59,278 bases of DNA from Candidatus Flemingiibacterium merdigallinarum (GTDB lineage Bacteria; Bacillota; Clostridia; Oscillospirales; CAG-272). Of the stretch, positions 16,704 through 24,458 are shown in pieces (position 1 is the stretch's first letter; every line of letters starts with the position of its first letter). Made by a program: the position numbers and the translations under genes. The DNA lies in contig CAJFKR010000013.1 in the NCBI GenBank assembly GCA_904386005.1, forward strand, positions 1 through 59,278, given 5' to 3'. The notes beneath the pieces were generated by a model. The model was not told the origin of the DNA and did no database searches. It worked only from the letters and a program-made list of their open reading frames with translations.

Positions 16704-17876
16704 TTACTGTATCCCCTTGATTGTGTCCATCACGTAGTCGGCGAACTCGGCGCAGGTCGCTCCGGTGTCGCGACCGGTGATCTTGTACTTCTTCTCCTCG
16801 AACATACAGATGTCGAGCGCGCGCTCAAGCTTGTCAGCCTCTGCCTGGCGACCGATGTGCGACAGCAGCAGTACCGACGCGCGGAGCATCGAGCAGGGAT
16901 CTGCGAACTTGCCGCGACCTTCCTTGATCATACGCGGAGCCGAGCCGTGAATAGCCTCGAACATGGCGTACTTCTTACCGATGTTAGCCGAGCCGGCAGT
17001 GCCTACGCCGCCCTGGAACTCTGCCGCCTCGTCGGTGATGATGTCGCCATACAGGTTCGGGAGAATGAACACCTTGAAATCGGTGCGGCGCTTCTCGTCG
17101 ACGAGCTTCGCGGTCATGATGTCGATGAACCACTCGTCGGTCGTGATTTCGGGGTACTCCTTCGCGATCTCCTCGCAGATGCGCAGGAACTTGCCATCGG
17201 TCGTCTTGATTATGTTCGCCTTGGTGATTATCGACACGCGGTTCTTGTTGTTCTTTCTCGCGTAGTCGAACGCAAGGCGCGCGATTCGGTTCGTGCCCTC
17301 GGTCGTCGTAACGCAGAAGTCGACCGCGAGGTCGTCGGTGACGTTTACGCCGAGCGAGCCGACCGCGTAGCTGCCCTCGGTGTTCTCACGGAAGAAGGTC
17401 CAGTCGATTCCCTTTTCGGGCACCTTGACCGGACGGACGTTCGCGAACAGGTCGAGGTTCTTGCGCATAGCGACGTTCGCCGACTCGATGTTAGGCCACG
17501 GGTCGCCGGCGCGCGGAGTCGTGGTCGGTCCCTTGAGGATGACGTTGCACTTGTAGAGCTCGTCCATTACGTCGTCGGGAATCGCCTTATTGCAGGCAGC
17601 GCGGTTCTCGATAGTCAGACCGTCGATTACCTTGAATTTCACTTTGCCCGCCTTGACCTCATCCGCGAGCAGATATTCGAGCACGCGCTGAGCCGCTTCG
17701 GTTATAATCGGACCGATTCCGTCGCCGCCGCACACGCCGATAGTCAGCGTGTCGAGCTTCGAGTAGTCGACAAAATCTCCGGCGGCGTTGATCTTCTCAA
17801 CGCGCGCGAGCTGACCGCGCAGCACCGATTCGAATTTTTCGAGAGCGGCTTTGATGTTTTCATCGTAGTTGTTCAT
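16704..17876 (-). CDS. Isocitrate/isopropylmalate-type dehydrogenase (probable isocitrate dehydrogenase)
   Basis: A 390-residue decarboxylating dehydrogenase. Motifs: IGVCGGDGIGPIITEAAQRV (N-terminal), GPTTTPRAGDPWPNIESANV, NVRPVK, FFRENTEGSYAVGS (substrate loop), KANIIKTTDGKF, PNLYGDIITDEAAEFQGGVG (Mg2+-binding Asp) and EAIHGSAPRM. The pattern fits isocitrate dehydrogenase better than LeuB, and no leucine genes are nearby. It would make 2-oxoglutarate for glutamate synthesis in an anaerobe with a partial TCA cycle. The ATG at 17876 has AAAGGA nine bases upstream; an earlier ATG 14 codons upstream lacks one. Confidence 0.87.
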   Translation of the reverse strand: MNNYDENIKAALEKFESVLRGQLARVEKINAAGDFVDYSKLDTLTIGVCGGDGIGPIITEAAQRVLEYLLADEVKAGKVKFKVIDGLTIENRAACNKAIPDDVMDELYKCNVILKGPTTTPRAGDPWPNIESANVAMRKNLDLFANVRPVKVPEKGIDWTFFRENTEGSYAVGSLGVNVTDDLAVDFCVTTTEGTNRIARLAFDYARKNNKNRVSIITKANIIKTTDGKFLRICEEIAKEYPEITTDEWFIDIMTAKLVDEKRRTDFKVFILPNLYGDIITDEAAEFQGGVGTAGSANIGKKYAMFEAIHGSAPRMIKEGRGKFADPCSMLRASVLLLSHIGRQAEADKLERALDICMFEEKKYKITGRDTGATCAEFADYVMDTIKGIQ

Positions 17877-17941
17877 TGTGATTTCCTTTCGCGTATATGT
17901 GAAAATTATTTTTGGCACTTATTTCATGTAATCTATCGGGG

Positions 17942-18087
17942 TTTCCCACACTTTCCACCGGGTTTTCCACAGCCATATACTTCCAGCAGCCGCGGTTTTT
18001 GTCGAAAAACGCGGATTTCAGGCTGCCGGATCGGCTGCGCCCCCGACTTATCCACAGGCTGTTGATATGATTGTGAGGTTTTCAACA
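17942..18087. other. Cluster of DnaA-box-like 9-mers
   Basis: A perfect DnaA box TTATCCACA at 18048-18056, with close variants TTTTCCACA (17963-17971), TTTCCCACA (17942-17950) and TTTTCAACA (18079-18087), all on the + strand within 146 bases of the non-coding stretch between tsaD and idh. The rest of the 270-base gap holds no gene. Confidence 0.5.
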
Positions 18088-18146
18088 GCTATGTCGGAAT
18101 CCCGACCGAAAAACAGCTCCGGACAGGCATACAAAGCGCCGTCCAC

Positions 18147-19184
18147 TCAGTCGTTCGGAATCGCGTTCAGCGAGCTGTCAGCGCGCACTCCGGCGAGATA
18201 CTCGTGATATCCCTGCGCCGCGATCATCGCGGCGTTGTCGCCGCAGAGCTTCAGCGGCGGCATACAGAAACGCAGTCCGTGCTGCTCGCAGTAAGCCGTG
18301 AGCGCGGCGCGCAGATGCGAGTTCGCCGCGACGCCGCCGGCTATCGCGATATCGCGAAGTCCGGTCAACTTCACCGCCATGTCGAGCTTTTTTATTACCG
18401 ACGACGTGACCGTCTTGGTGAACGAAGCGGCTATATCCTCGCGTCGGTATTCCTCGTTTTTCTGCTCGCAGTTGTGCAGATGGTTGATGACCGCCGTTTT
18501 GAGTCCGCTGAATGAAAAATCGAGATTGTCGCCGACGACCGCAGCCGACGGGAATTTCACCGCGTCGGGATTGCCGAGCGACGCGAGCCGGTCCATCTCG
18601 GCTCCGCCCGGATAGGGCAGACCCATGACCCGACCGACCTTGTCGAACGCCTCTCCGATAGCGTCGTCGCGCGTGCGCCCGATCGTTTCGAAATCGGTGT
18701 AACTGTGTACGTGCATCAGTGACGTATGACCGCCTGACGCGACGAGCGCGAGATAGGGCGGCACGAGGTCGGGGTGGTCGTAGTAATTCGCCGCGACGTG
18801 ACCGCGTATGTGGTTGACCGGCACGAGCGGTAGTCCGCGCGCGTATGCGAGCGATTTCGCGAAGCTGACGCCGACGAGCAGCGCGCCGACCAGACCGGGC
18901 GTGTTCGTGACCGCGACCGCGTCGATGTCCCCGAGTCCGACACCCGCGACCTCGAGCGCTTCCTCGGTTATCCCGCATATCGCGTCGCAGTGCGCGCGGC
19001 TGGCGATCTCGGGTACGACTCCGCCATACAGCCGGTGGGTTTCAATCTGCGACGCGATTATGTTCGAGCGTATCCGCGGAACAAACGCTGTGGTGGATGT
19101 CCCATCTGCCGCCGCGGGCGAGCCAAACTCGCAGACCGCGGCGGAGGTCTCGTCGCAGGAGCTTTCAAATGACAGTATCAGCAT
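18147..19184 (-). CDS. tsaD: tRNA N6-adenosine threonylcarbamoyltransferase TsaD
   Basis: A 345-residue ASKHA-fold enzyme that, with TsaB and TsaE, transfers threonylcarbamoyl to A37 of ANN-decoding tRNAs. N-terminal LSFESSCDETSAAV, the paired His region PEIASRAHCD, VNHIRGHVAANY, ALVASGGHTSL, PYPGGAEMDRLA, FSFSGLKTAV and AGGVAANSHLR are all present, ending in CGDNAAMIA. It lies 46 bases after rimI on the same strand; the tsaD-rimI pairing is common in Firmicutes. TsaB and TsaE are not in the window. Confidence 0.95.
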   Translation of the reverse strand: MLILSFESSCDETSAAVCEFGSPAAADGTSTTAFVPRIRSNIIASQIETHRLYGGVVPEIASRAHCDAICGITEEALEVAGVGLGDIDAVAVTNTPGLVGALLVGVSFAKSLAYARGLPLVPVNHIRGHVAANYYDHPDLVPPYLALVASGGHTSLMHVHSYTDFETIGRTRDDAIGEAFDKVGRVMGLPYPGGAEMDRLASLGNPDAVKFPSAAVVGDNLDFSFSGLKTAVINHLHNCEQKNEEYRREDIAASFTKTVTSSVIKKLDMAVKLTGLRDIAIAGGVAANSHLRAALTAYCEQHGLRFCMPPLKLCGDNAAMIAAQGYHEYLAGVRADSSLNAIPND

Positions 19185-19230
19185 AACAGGATAGTTACCA
19201 TCCGTTTTCAGTTTATATTTTTGACCGCGG

Positions 19231-19713
19231 TTACGCTTCGTCAGATCCTGACATATGCCGCGCGCGGTAGAGTCCGGCGTCGAGGCTCATCAGAAATGCG
19301 TCCTCGCGCGGATTCGAGTAAAAGCCGCGCCGCGTCCCGTCGATGACAAAGCCGCAGCTCTTGTAGAGCGTTATCGCGGGGAGGTTCGACTCGCGCACCT
19401 CGAGCAGCAGTCGGTCGACGCCATCGTGCCGCGCGAGCGAGTCTATCAGCCGCCGCCCCGCACCGAGCCGCCGCCAGCGGTAGCTGACCGCGACATTCGT
19501 GATGTTGCCCTCGCCGAATGTGATATACATTCCGGCATAGCCGACGACCGTGTCGCCGTGCAGCGCGACATACGCGGTCGAATAGGACTGCCCGAAGAAT
19601 TCGGTAAAGCTGCTCTCGCTCCAAGGCTCGGAGAAACACTCGGCTTCGATCCGGCATAAATCAGGGATGTCGTCGGCACGGGCGAGGCGAGTTATAATTG
19701 TATTGTCAGTCAT
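19231..19713 (-). CDS. rimI: Ribosomal-protein-alanine N-acetyltransferase RimI
   Basis: A 160-residue GNAT acetyltransferase. TRLARADDIPDLCRIEAECF and SEPWSESSF open the fold; NVAVSYRWRRLGAGRRLI carries the acetyl-CoA-binding RxxGxG/A loop, and LLLEVRESNLPAITLYKSCGF is the typical RimI tail, followed by RRGFYSNPREDAFLMSL. It acetylates the N-terminus of ribosomal protein S18 in the best known cases. No Shine-Dalgarno is visible; a TATAAT lies only six bases upstream of the ATG, which suggests a possible leaderless transcript. Confidence 0.9.
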   Translation of the reverse strand: MTDNTIITRLARADDIPDLCRIEAECFSEPWSESSFTEFFGQSYSTAYVALHGDTVVGYAGMYITFGEGNITNVAVSYRWRRLGAGRRLIDSLARHDGVDRLLLEVRESNLPAITLYKSCGFVIDGTRRGFYSNPREDAFLMSLDAGLYRARHMSGSDEA

Positions 19714-19719
19714 AGTGAT

Positions 19720-19725
19720 ATTATA
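19720..19725 (-). promoter_or_regulatory. Possible -10 element for a leaderless rimI transcript
   Basis: On the minus strand TATAAT is followed by ATCACT and then the rimI ATG at 19713. Initiation seven bases after the -10 would fall on the start codon. No good -35 is seen, so this is tentative. Confidence 0.3.
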
Positions 19726-19750
19726 GTATTATCGATTGACCGCGGCAGCA

Positions 19751-20395
19751 TCAGTCCTCGCGCGGCATATAGGTCTGCAGCACGTCGCCGACGTCGACGC
19801 AGGTCTGCGTCGAGCGGTCGTAGATGTAATTTTCGCCGTCGTCGCCCTCGATATACATCAGGTTATAGTAGAGCCCCGGGTATTTGTCGGACGAGAATTT
19901 CAGCTTGTAGCTGCTGCCCGACTGTATTATCGTGGTCGGCTCGCCCGAGACAAACGAATCGACTATCGCGTCAATGCCGGTCTTGTCGTCCACTGTGCCA
20001 ATGCTGACCGTGATCACCTGTTCGACGCAGATATACATAAGGTCGGCGTCGAACTCCTCGAGTGTCGGCAGTGTGATCTTGTCCGAATAGTATACGCCGC
20101 CGATGCCGTCGAATGGCTCGGACAGCCATTCGTCGCCGGACAGTCCCTCGATTTCATACAGCTCGATGCCAAGCTCACTACATTCGGCATAGGGTTCGGC
20201 CGCGAGCGTCTGCGGCTCGAATGTGATTGGCGCGGGAATGTAGGTGATGCCGTTTTCTCGATCGACGAGATTGCCGTCCTCGTTATAAAGCTGCTTTGTG
20301 CAGGAGACGAGCGAAAGCAGCATTATCGGCAGAAGCAATAATACAAAAGCTCGCGCGTTCATTTTGAATTTTGCGCCGTGGGTAGATATCGCCAT
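19751..20395 (-). CDS. Hypothetical lipoprotein
   Basis: About 214 residues, unknown function. A hydrophobic signal (NARAFVLLLLPIMLLSLVSC) ends in an SLVSC lipobox, so it is predicted to be anchored on the outer face of the membrane. The mature part is acidic, with a DGENYIYDRSTQTC region near the C-terminus and no recognised enzymatic motif. Its first ATG overlaps the deaminase stop (TGATG), supporting coupling; an ATG 11 codons later (20362) gives a more usual signal peptide and is an alternative. Longer readings of this frame run back through the deaminase gene and are shadows. Confidence 0.75.
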   Translation of the reverse strand: MAISTHGAKFKMNARAFVLLLLPIMLLSLVSCTKQLYNEDGNLVDRENGITYIPAPITFEPQTLAAEPYAECSELGIELYEIEGLSGDEWLSEPFDGIGGVYYSDKITLPTLEEFDADLMYICVEQVITVSIGTVDDKTGIDAIVDSFVSGEPTTIIQSGSSYKLKFSSDKYPGLYYNLMYIEGDDGENYIYDRSTQTCVDVGDVLQTYMPRED

Positions 20396-20883
20396 CAGTA
20401 GCCGAACACCCCCGAGAGGCTGTCGTCGTCGCTGATCCAGTCCTCTACATTGATCGTTTTGTAGCTGTCCTCGCCGGTTCGGATTATGACCGTAGCGATT
20501 CCGGCGTTTATGACCATGCGCTTGCACATCATGCAGGAATTCGTGTCGCGCAGCAGCTCGCCCGACTTCGCGTCGACGCCGACCATGTACAGCGTCGCGC
20601 CGAGCATCTGCTCGCGCGGCGCGGCTATTATCGCGTTCGCCTCGGAGTGTACGGCGCGGCAGAGCTCGTAGCGTTCGCCGCGCGGAATCCCGAGCTTGTC
20701 GCGCATACATACGCCGAGGTCGGTGCAGTTCTTGCGCCCGCGCGGCGCGCCGTTGTATCCGGTCGAGACGATGCTGTCGTTCTTTACGATGATAGCGCCG
20801 TATTTCTTTCGAAGGCAGGTGCTGCGCTCGGCTACCGTCTCCGCGATATCGAGGTAATAATTATGCTTTGAAACGCGTTCCAA
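20395..20883 (-). CDS. dCMP deaminase family protein
   Basis: A zinc-dependent deaminase of about 162 residues, predicted to turn dCMP into dUMP for thymidylate synthesis; it complements the dUTPase at the start of the window. Motifs: YGAIIVKND, GYNGAPRGRKNC, HSEANAI (zinc His and catalytic Glu) and CMMCKRMVINAGI (two zinc Cys). The start is unclear: ATGs at 20901 and 20892 lie inside or next to the Shine-Dalgarno GGAAAGGA (20899-20892), while a TTG at 20883 is eight bases after it and gives the usual ERVSKHNYYLDIA start. I chose the TTG. Confidence 0.88.
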   Translation of the reverse strand: MERVSKHNYYLDIAETVAERSTCLRKKYGAIIVKNDSIVSTGYNGAPRGRKNCTDLGVCMRDKLGIPRGERYELCRAVHSEANAIIAAPREQMLGATLYMVGVDAKSGELLRDTNSCMMCKRMVINAGIATVIIRTGEDSYKTINVEDWISDDDSLSGVFGY

Positions 20884-20934
20884 AAGATACATCCTTTCCA
20901 TGAAAAGTTGGTGCTGTATGAGAGCGATCTCTCG

Positions 20935-21810
20935 TCAGTTCAGCTTTTTTGCGAATTCCCGTAAAAACTCGCGGAACTCCTCGCCCACCTCCGGGTGGTT
21001 GATCGCGGCGACGACGTTCGCCTTGAGGAAGCCGAGCTTCGCGCCGAGGTCGAAGCGTGTGCCCTCGAAGTCGACCGCGGTCATGCCGCTCCTGCGGGCA
21101 AGTATGCCCATGGCGTCGGTCAGCTGTATCTCGCCGCCCGCGCCGGGAGGGGTCACTTCGAGAATGTCGAATATCTCGGGGGTCATAAGCACGCGCCCGA
21201 GTATCGAGAGATTTGTGTAAACCTCGTCCGGCTTCGGCTTTTCGATCATGTCGGTGACAAGGTAGCTTTTGTCGTCGCGCTGTTCAGCCTTAAGCGAGCA
21301 GTATTTGTATACAAGCTCCCACGGCACCGGCTTGACTCCGCAGACCGGAAGTCCGTGCTTTTCGTATGCGTCGGCGAGCTGCGCGCAGACCGGCGTCTCG
21401 GACAGGATGATATCGTCTCCGTATAGGATAAAGAATGGCTCGTTCCCGACGAAATTCTTCGCGGTCAATACCGCGTGACCGAGACCGCGCGTCTCCTTCT
21501 GCCGCAGGAAGTATACGTTGGCGAGCGAGCAGATGCGGCGCATTTCCTCAATTTTGTCGAGCTTCCCCGATTCGGTCAGCTTCTTCTCGTATTCAATCGA
21601 GTAGTCAAAGTAATTCTCTATCGCGTCCTTGCCGCGACCGGTGATTATGAGGATATCCTCCGCGCCCGACGCGGCGGCTTCCTCGACAAGATAAGATATA
21701 GCCGGTCGGTCGACTATAGGCAGCATTTCCTTCGGAACGGCGCGCGAGATCGGCAGCATACGGGTTCCGAGTCCGGCGGCGGGGATCACCGCCTTTTTTA
21801 TTTTCTGCAT
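20935..21810 (-). CDS. galU: UTP-glucose-1-phosphate uridylyltransferase
   Basis: A 291-residue nucleotidyltransferase making UDP-glucose for cell-wall and exopolysaccharide precursors. The start KAVIPAAGLGTRMLPISRAVPKEMLPIVD is the diagnostic GalU N-terminus (GxGTRxxP...PKEM). Further motifs are LGHAVLTAKNFVGNEPFFILYGDD, MIEKPKPDEV and GEIQLTDAMGIL. It begins a minus-strand run galU, dCMP deaminase, lipoprotein, rimI, tsaD with short gaps; a good promoter lies 108 bases upstream. GAAAGGG is about 12 bases upstream of the ATG. Confidence 0.95.
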   Translation of the reverse strand: MQKIKKAVIPAAGLGTRMLPISRAVPKEMLPIVDRPAISYLVEEAAASGAEDILIITGRGKDAIENYFDYSIEYEKKLTESGKLDKIEEMRRICSLANVYFLRQKETRGLGHAVLTAKNFVGNEPFFILYGDDIILSETPVCAQLADAYEKHGLPVCGVKPVPWELVYKYCSLKAEQRDDKSYLVTDMIEKPKPDEVYTNLSILGRVLMTPEIFDILEVTPPGAGGEIQLTDAMGILARRSGMTAVDFEGTRFDLGAKLGFLKANVVAAINHPEVGEEFREFLREFAKKLN

Positions 21811-21869
21811 ATCGGTTTTGCCCTTTCTTAAATATGTGTTGATGTATAATTTCGTCAGTACCCACCCGA

Positions 21870-21917
21870 ACTAACACCTTTAAACTAACAACTAACACCT
21901 AACAACTAATAACTAAT
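21870..21917. repeat. ACTAAC tract in the galU leader
   Basis: A degenerate run of AACTAAC/ACCTAAC units lies between the galU promoter and the galU start, so it should be transcribed in the 5' leader. A similar run lies before the U32 gene (148-185), but in the other orientation relative to its gene. Confidence 0.7.
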
Positions 21918-21946
21918 ATTATATCGCGTTTTATTAGAAAAATCAA
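21918..21946 (-). promoter_or_regulatory. Promoter for galU
   Basis: On the minus strand TTGATT (21946-21941), a 17-base spacer and TATAAT (21923-21918) match the vegetative sigma factor consensus. Predicted leader length is about 100 bases. Confidence 0.7.
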
Positions 21947-22008
21947 GGGCTAAATGATGAATTCGTCATTTTATTCACAAATTTCGGAGCATATGCCTAA
22001 ATAAGCGC

Positions 22009-22035
22009 AAAAAAGCCGCCGTGAGCGACAGCGGC
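22009..22035 (-). terminator. Rho-independent terminator (minus strand)
   Basis: On the minus strand GCCGC...GCGGC forms a short stem followed by TTTTTT. It lies downstream of the URO-D-like fragment and could end transcription from 24.3-22.4 kb. Confidence 0.5.
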
Positions 22036-22379
22036 AGAAGCATTATTTGTCAATTCGATTCAATGTGAGCACTTTGCAGGTGAGGAGTTCCGACTTCAGC
22101 AAGCTGAAGTCGGAATACAATCGCCAGAGGCGGCTCGCTTTATTTTATAGCTTTGTGCGAAATCATATAGCTGTGTGCGAAACTGAATTCTTTCAGCAAA
22201 TCACGCGGTCGTGAGCGAACAGTTACCTGAGCCCATAACTTTTCACTAAAAGCAGCAAATGTAAATCATACGTCAATGTCCGCACTCGCGTTATAATAAA
22301 TGAAAAATTTCCGCAGGAAATTTTTCAACCTAAACTCCTCACTCCTAACTCCTCATTCCTCACTTGTAATACCCGACTC
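22036..22379. repeat. Intergenic repeats including a dispersed hairpin block
   Basis: No gene is seen here. A palindrome TTCCGACTTCAGC/GCTGAAGTCGGAA lies near 22088-22115. The block at 22280-22365 (CGCACTCGCGTTATAATAA, then hairpin GAAAAATTTCC-GCA-GGAAATTTTTC, then ACTCCTCACTCCTAACTCC units) is a near-copy of 9479-9570. In the hairpin loop the two copies read GCA and TGCG while the arms agree. Confidence 0.75.
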
Positions 22380-22664
22380 CTAACTATTATAGCTTCCCCA
22401 GTCGAGTCCGGCTTCGATGAACGCGATGTAGTTTTTGCCCTGCTTTATCTCGGGGTTCGCGTTAAGGCAGAAGCCCTGGTTGTAGTGCCGACGGTTGAAG
22501 TTGTCGCAGACGTCGTTGACATACGGCACGAGACGGCTGTAGCAGGGATTGTTGAAAAAATCGACGTAGCAGCCCAGCCGGTCGATTGGGTTAAGCAGCC
22601 AGATCGGCACGCGGTCGATTTCCTTTTTCTCGAACAGTCGGGTCAGACGCTCTCTTTGGTTCAT
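22380..22664 (-). pseudogene. Truncated uroporphyrinogen-decarboxylase-like (URO-D/MtaA) protein
   Basis: A 94-residue product that starts as a URO-D superfamily protein (MNQRERLTRLFEKKEIDRVPIW, followed by a GCYVDFFNNPCY region) and stops where a full protein would continue for about 250 more residues. The last 25 residues (GKNYIAFIEAGLDWGSYNS) do not obviously continue the family. GAGG lies nine bases before the ATG, so it may still be translated. It is probably a remnant of a methyltransferase-like gene; an internal deletion, as in the nitrilase remnant, cannot be excluded. Confidence 0.55.
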
Positions 22665-22725
22665 GGCAGTACCTCGCTTAGTTAGTGTAAGATTGTTGAA
22701 TACGCGTATCTTTGCGGCTCGCAGG

Positions 22726-24282
22726 TCAGAATTCGATATCTCCGCCGCAATAGAATCGGCAGTTGTCCGGCGATTCAGCGGTCACCTCAAACGACCGCGC
22801 GCCATCGGGAGCCGAAACGTCGCACCACTGTGTATTCTTGCCGGTGTGCAGATATTGCAGCGAAGCCGAGCCGTGGAAATCTCCGTATCCGCTGTATTCG
22901 GCAAAGACTACGGCGACATTACTACTGTATTCATATACCGGCGCGAAGCCGTCGACGTCGCGGGCGCATACGTAATCCAGATATATATGGTAGACCCCGC
23001 GCGAGTTGTCATAAATCAGCTGGGCTCTTGAATAATATCCGGTTTCACCGTCAGCTGATTCGTACAGCCAGGAGTCAACCAGCGCGCCGTACTCATCATT
23101 CGTGTCGTACAAACTTATCCCCAGGCCGTCGTAATCGCCGACGCAGCTTGCCCAGCCTTTGTACGGCAGCAACGGGCAGACGCCGGTCAAATCGAGGCTG
23201 ATATGCCTAATCCCGCCGCCGAGCAGCAGAGTGTCCTCGACCGTGTCATGCGCGGCGATGACGTCGGTGTATCTGATACCGCCGCTCGCGCTGTCCATGT
23301 GATAAAGCCGGACAGCGTCGTTCGTTATGTATACGCCTAATTCCGCGAGCGAATCGATAATTTCAGCCTGCCGGTCGATTTCATCCCGCCGGTTCGCGTT
23401 GACGACTCCGCACACAAGCTCGCATAGCAGCCGGTCGCGCTCGTCGGTTCGCGATGACTCGTCCTCGACCGCCGCGCCGCCGAGCATACCGTCCTGCCGC
23501 AGCTCGAAACTGCCGACGACTTTAGGCTCGGACTCGTCCGGCGCGACAACCTCGAGCGACGGCGAGCCGTCGCTCACATCAAATATATCCGTATGCCAGC
23601 TGCCGCCATAGTAAAACGAGAACGTAAGAAACGTCAGCAGCAGCGCCGCCCCGATATATAAAAACACATCGGCTGCATTTACTGCCGCGGCGGATTCGCC
23701 GCGGCAAAGCGCGGAATCGTTCGCCGAACGCGGTGCTTTAATGGCATCCGGTTCGGTCGCGTCTGGATTCATATCTCTGTCAATCCGACGACGGTGTGTC
23801 TTGCTGTCGAATAAATCTATATCATCGTCAAACAAATCTATATCGTCGTCAGAATCCATATCGTCGTCATATAAATCCATATCGTCGTCGGGCATATCGC
23901 GCATCAATTTTAATCCCCGATACGTGACAGCCCCGATTCCCGCGCCGAGCAGCAGCGCAAGGAGCACCGACATGAACACCGCGATTCCGAGCGGTCGGCC
24001 GAAAAGCCGGACGCCGTCCGAAATCACAGCCAGCAGCATAGCGACTATAATCACATATACCGGCAGTCTCTCCGCCCGACGCCCATTCGCCGACGCGCAG
24101 CCGAAATATACGCCGCCGGCCATGAGCGACAGCGGCAGCGCGTACATAATCGCGTAGACGATTAAGTCATATCCGAACGGACGCACACCGGCGAAATACG
24201 CGAGCATTACAAATACAAAGGATAATACCATGGTGAATCCGGCGGCAAATATATTGTATCCGTCAGCATTGTCTGTCATCAT
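22726..24282 (-). CDS. Membrane protein with acidic repeat and large extracytoplasmic domain
   Basis: A 518-residue protein of unknown function. Four hydrophobic segments fill residues 1-130. A strongly acidic low-complexity stretch (DDDMDLYDDDMDSDDD... about residues 130-158) and a polar linker follow, then one more membrane segment near 205-225 (VFLYIGAALLLTFLTFSFYY). The C-terminal 290 residues, probably outside the cell, end with a Cys pair and many aromatic residues, with no recognised motif. GGAGG lies six bases before the first of two ATGs. The acidic stretch is encoded by a 21-bp tandem repeat. Confidence 0.75.
   Translation of the reverse strand: MMTDNADGYNIFAAGFTMVLSFVFVMLAYFAGVRPFGYDLIVYAIMYALPLSLMAGGVYFGCASANGRRAERLPVYVIIVAMLLAVISDGVRLFGRPLGIAVFMSVLLALLLGAGIGAVTYRGLKLMRDMPDDDMDLYDDDMDSDDDIDLFDDDIDLFDSKTHRRRIDRDMNPDATEPDAIKAPRSANDSALCRGESAAAVNAADVFLYIGAALLLTFLTFSFYYGGSWHTDIFDVSDGSPSLEVVAPDESEPKVVGSFELRQDGMLGGAAVEDESSRTDERDRLLCELVCGVVNANRRDEIDRQAEIIDSLAELGVYITNDAVRLYHMDSASGGIRYTDVIAAHDTVEDTLLLGGGIRHISLDLTGVCPLLPYKGWASCVGDYDGLGISLYDTNDEYGALVDSWLYESADGETGYYSRAQLIYDNSRGVYHIYLDYVCARDVDGFAPVYEYSSNVAVVFAEYSGYGDFHGSASLQYLHTGKNTQWCDVSAPDGARSFEVTAESPDNCRFYCGGDIEF
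23809..23889 (-). repeat. 21-bp in-frame repeat encoding an acidic stretch
   Basis: Four units with consensus ATAAATC(T/C)ATATCGTCGTC as read on the + strand, three of 21 bases and one shortened to 18. Read in the gene this gives DDDMDLY/DDDIDLF repeats. All lengths are multiples of three. Confidence 0.8.
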
Positions 24283-24396
24283 CGTGTTCCTCCCATACAG
24301 CCTTTACACTGATTATACCAATATATCGAGCGTTTGTCAAGCCTGAATTCCACGCGGCGGTATATTTTACCTTGTCATTATAATGCACAAAATGTA

Positions 24397-24425
24397 TTGC
24401 CGTATTAATTTGCGTGTGGTATAAT
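24397..24425 (+). promoter_or_regulatory. Promoter for AraC/GyrI-type regulator
   Basis: TTGCCG (24397-24402), 17-base spacer, TATAAT (24420-24425), 33 bases before the start codon. Confidence 0.7.
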
Positions 24426-24458
24426 GTATTCACAGTTACATATATGGAGGAAAGCAAT

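Noticed and set aside
16569-18065. 498-residue plus-strand ORF opposite idh
   Set aside because: Runs through an intergenic palindrome region and the antisense of a well-conserved dehydrogenase.
17942-18087. Chromosome origin oriC
   Set aside because: No dnaA, dnaN, gyrase or AT-rich unwinding region nearby; only a box cluster is supported.
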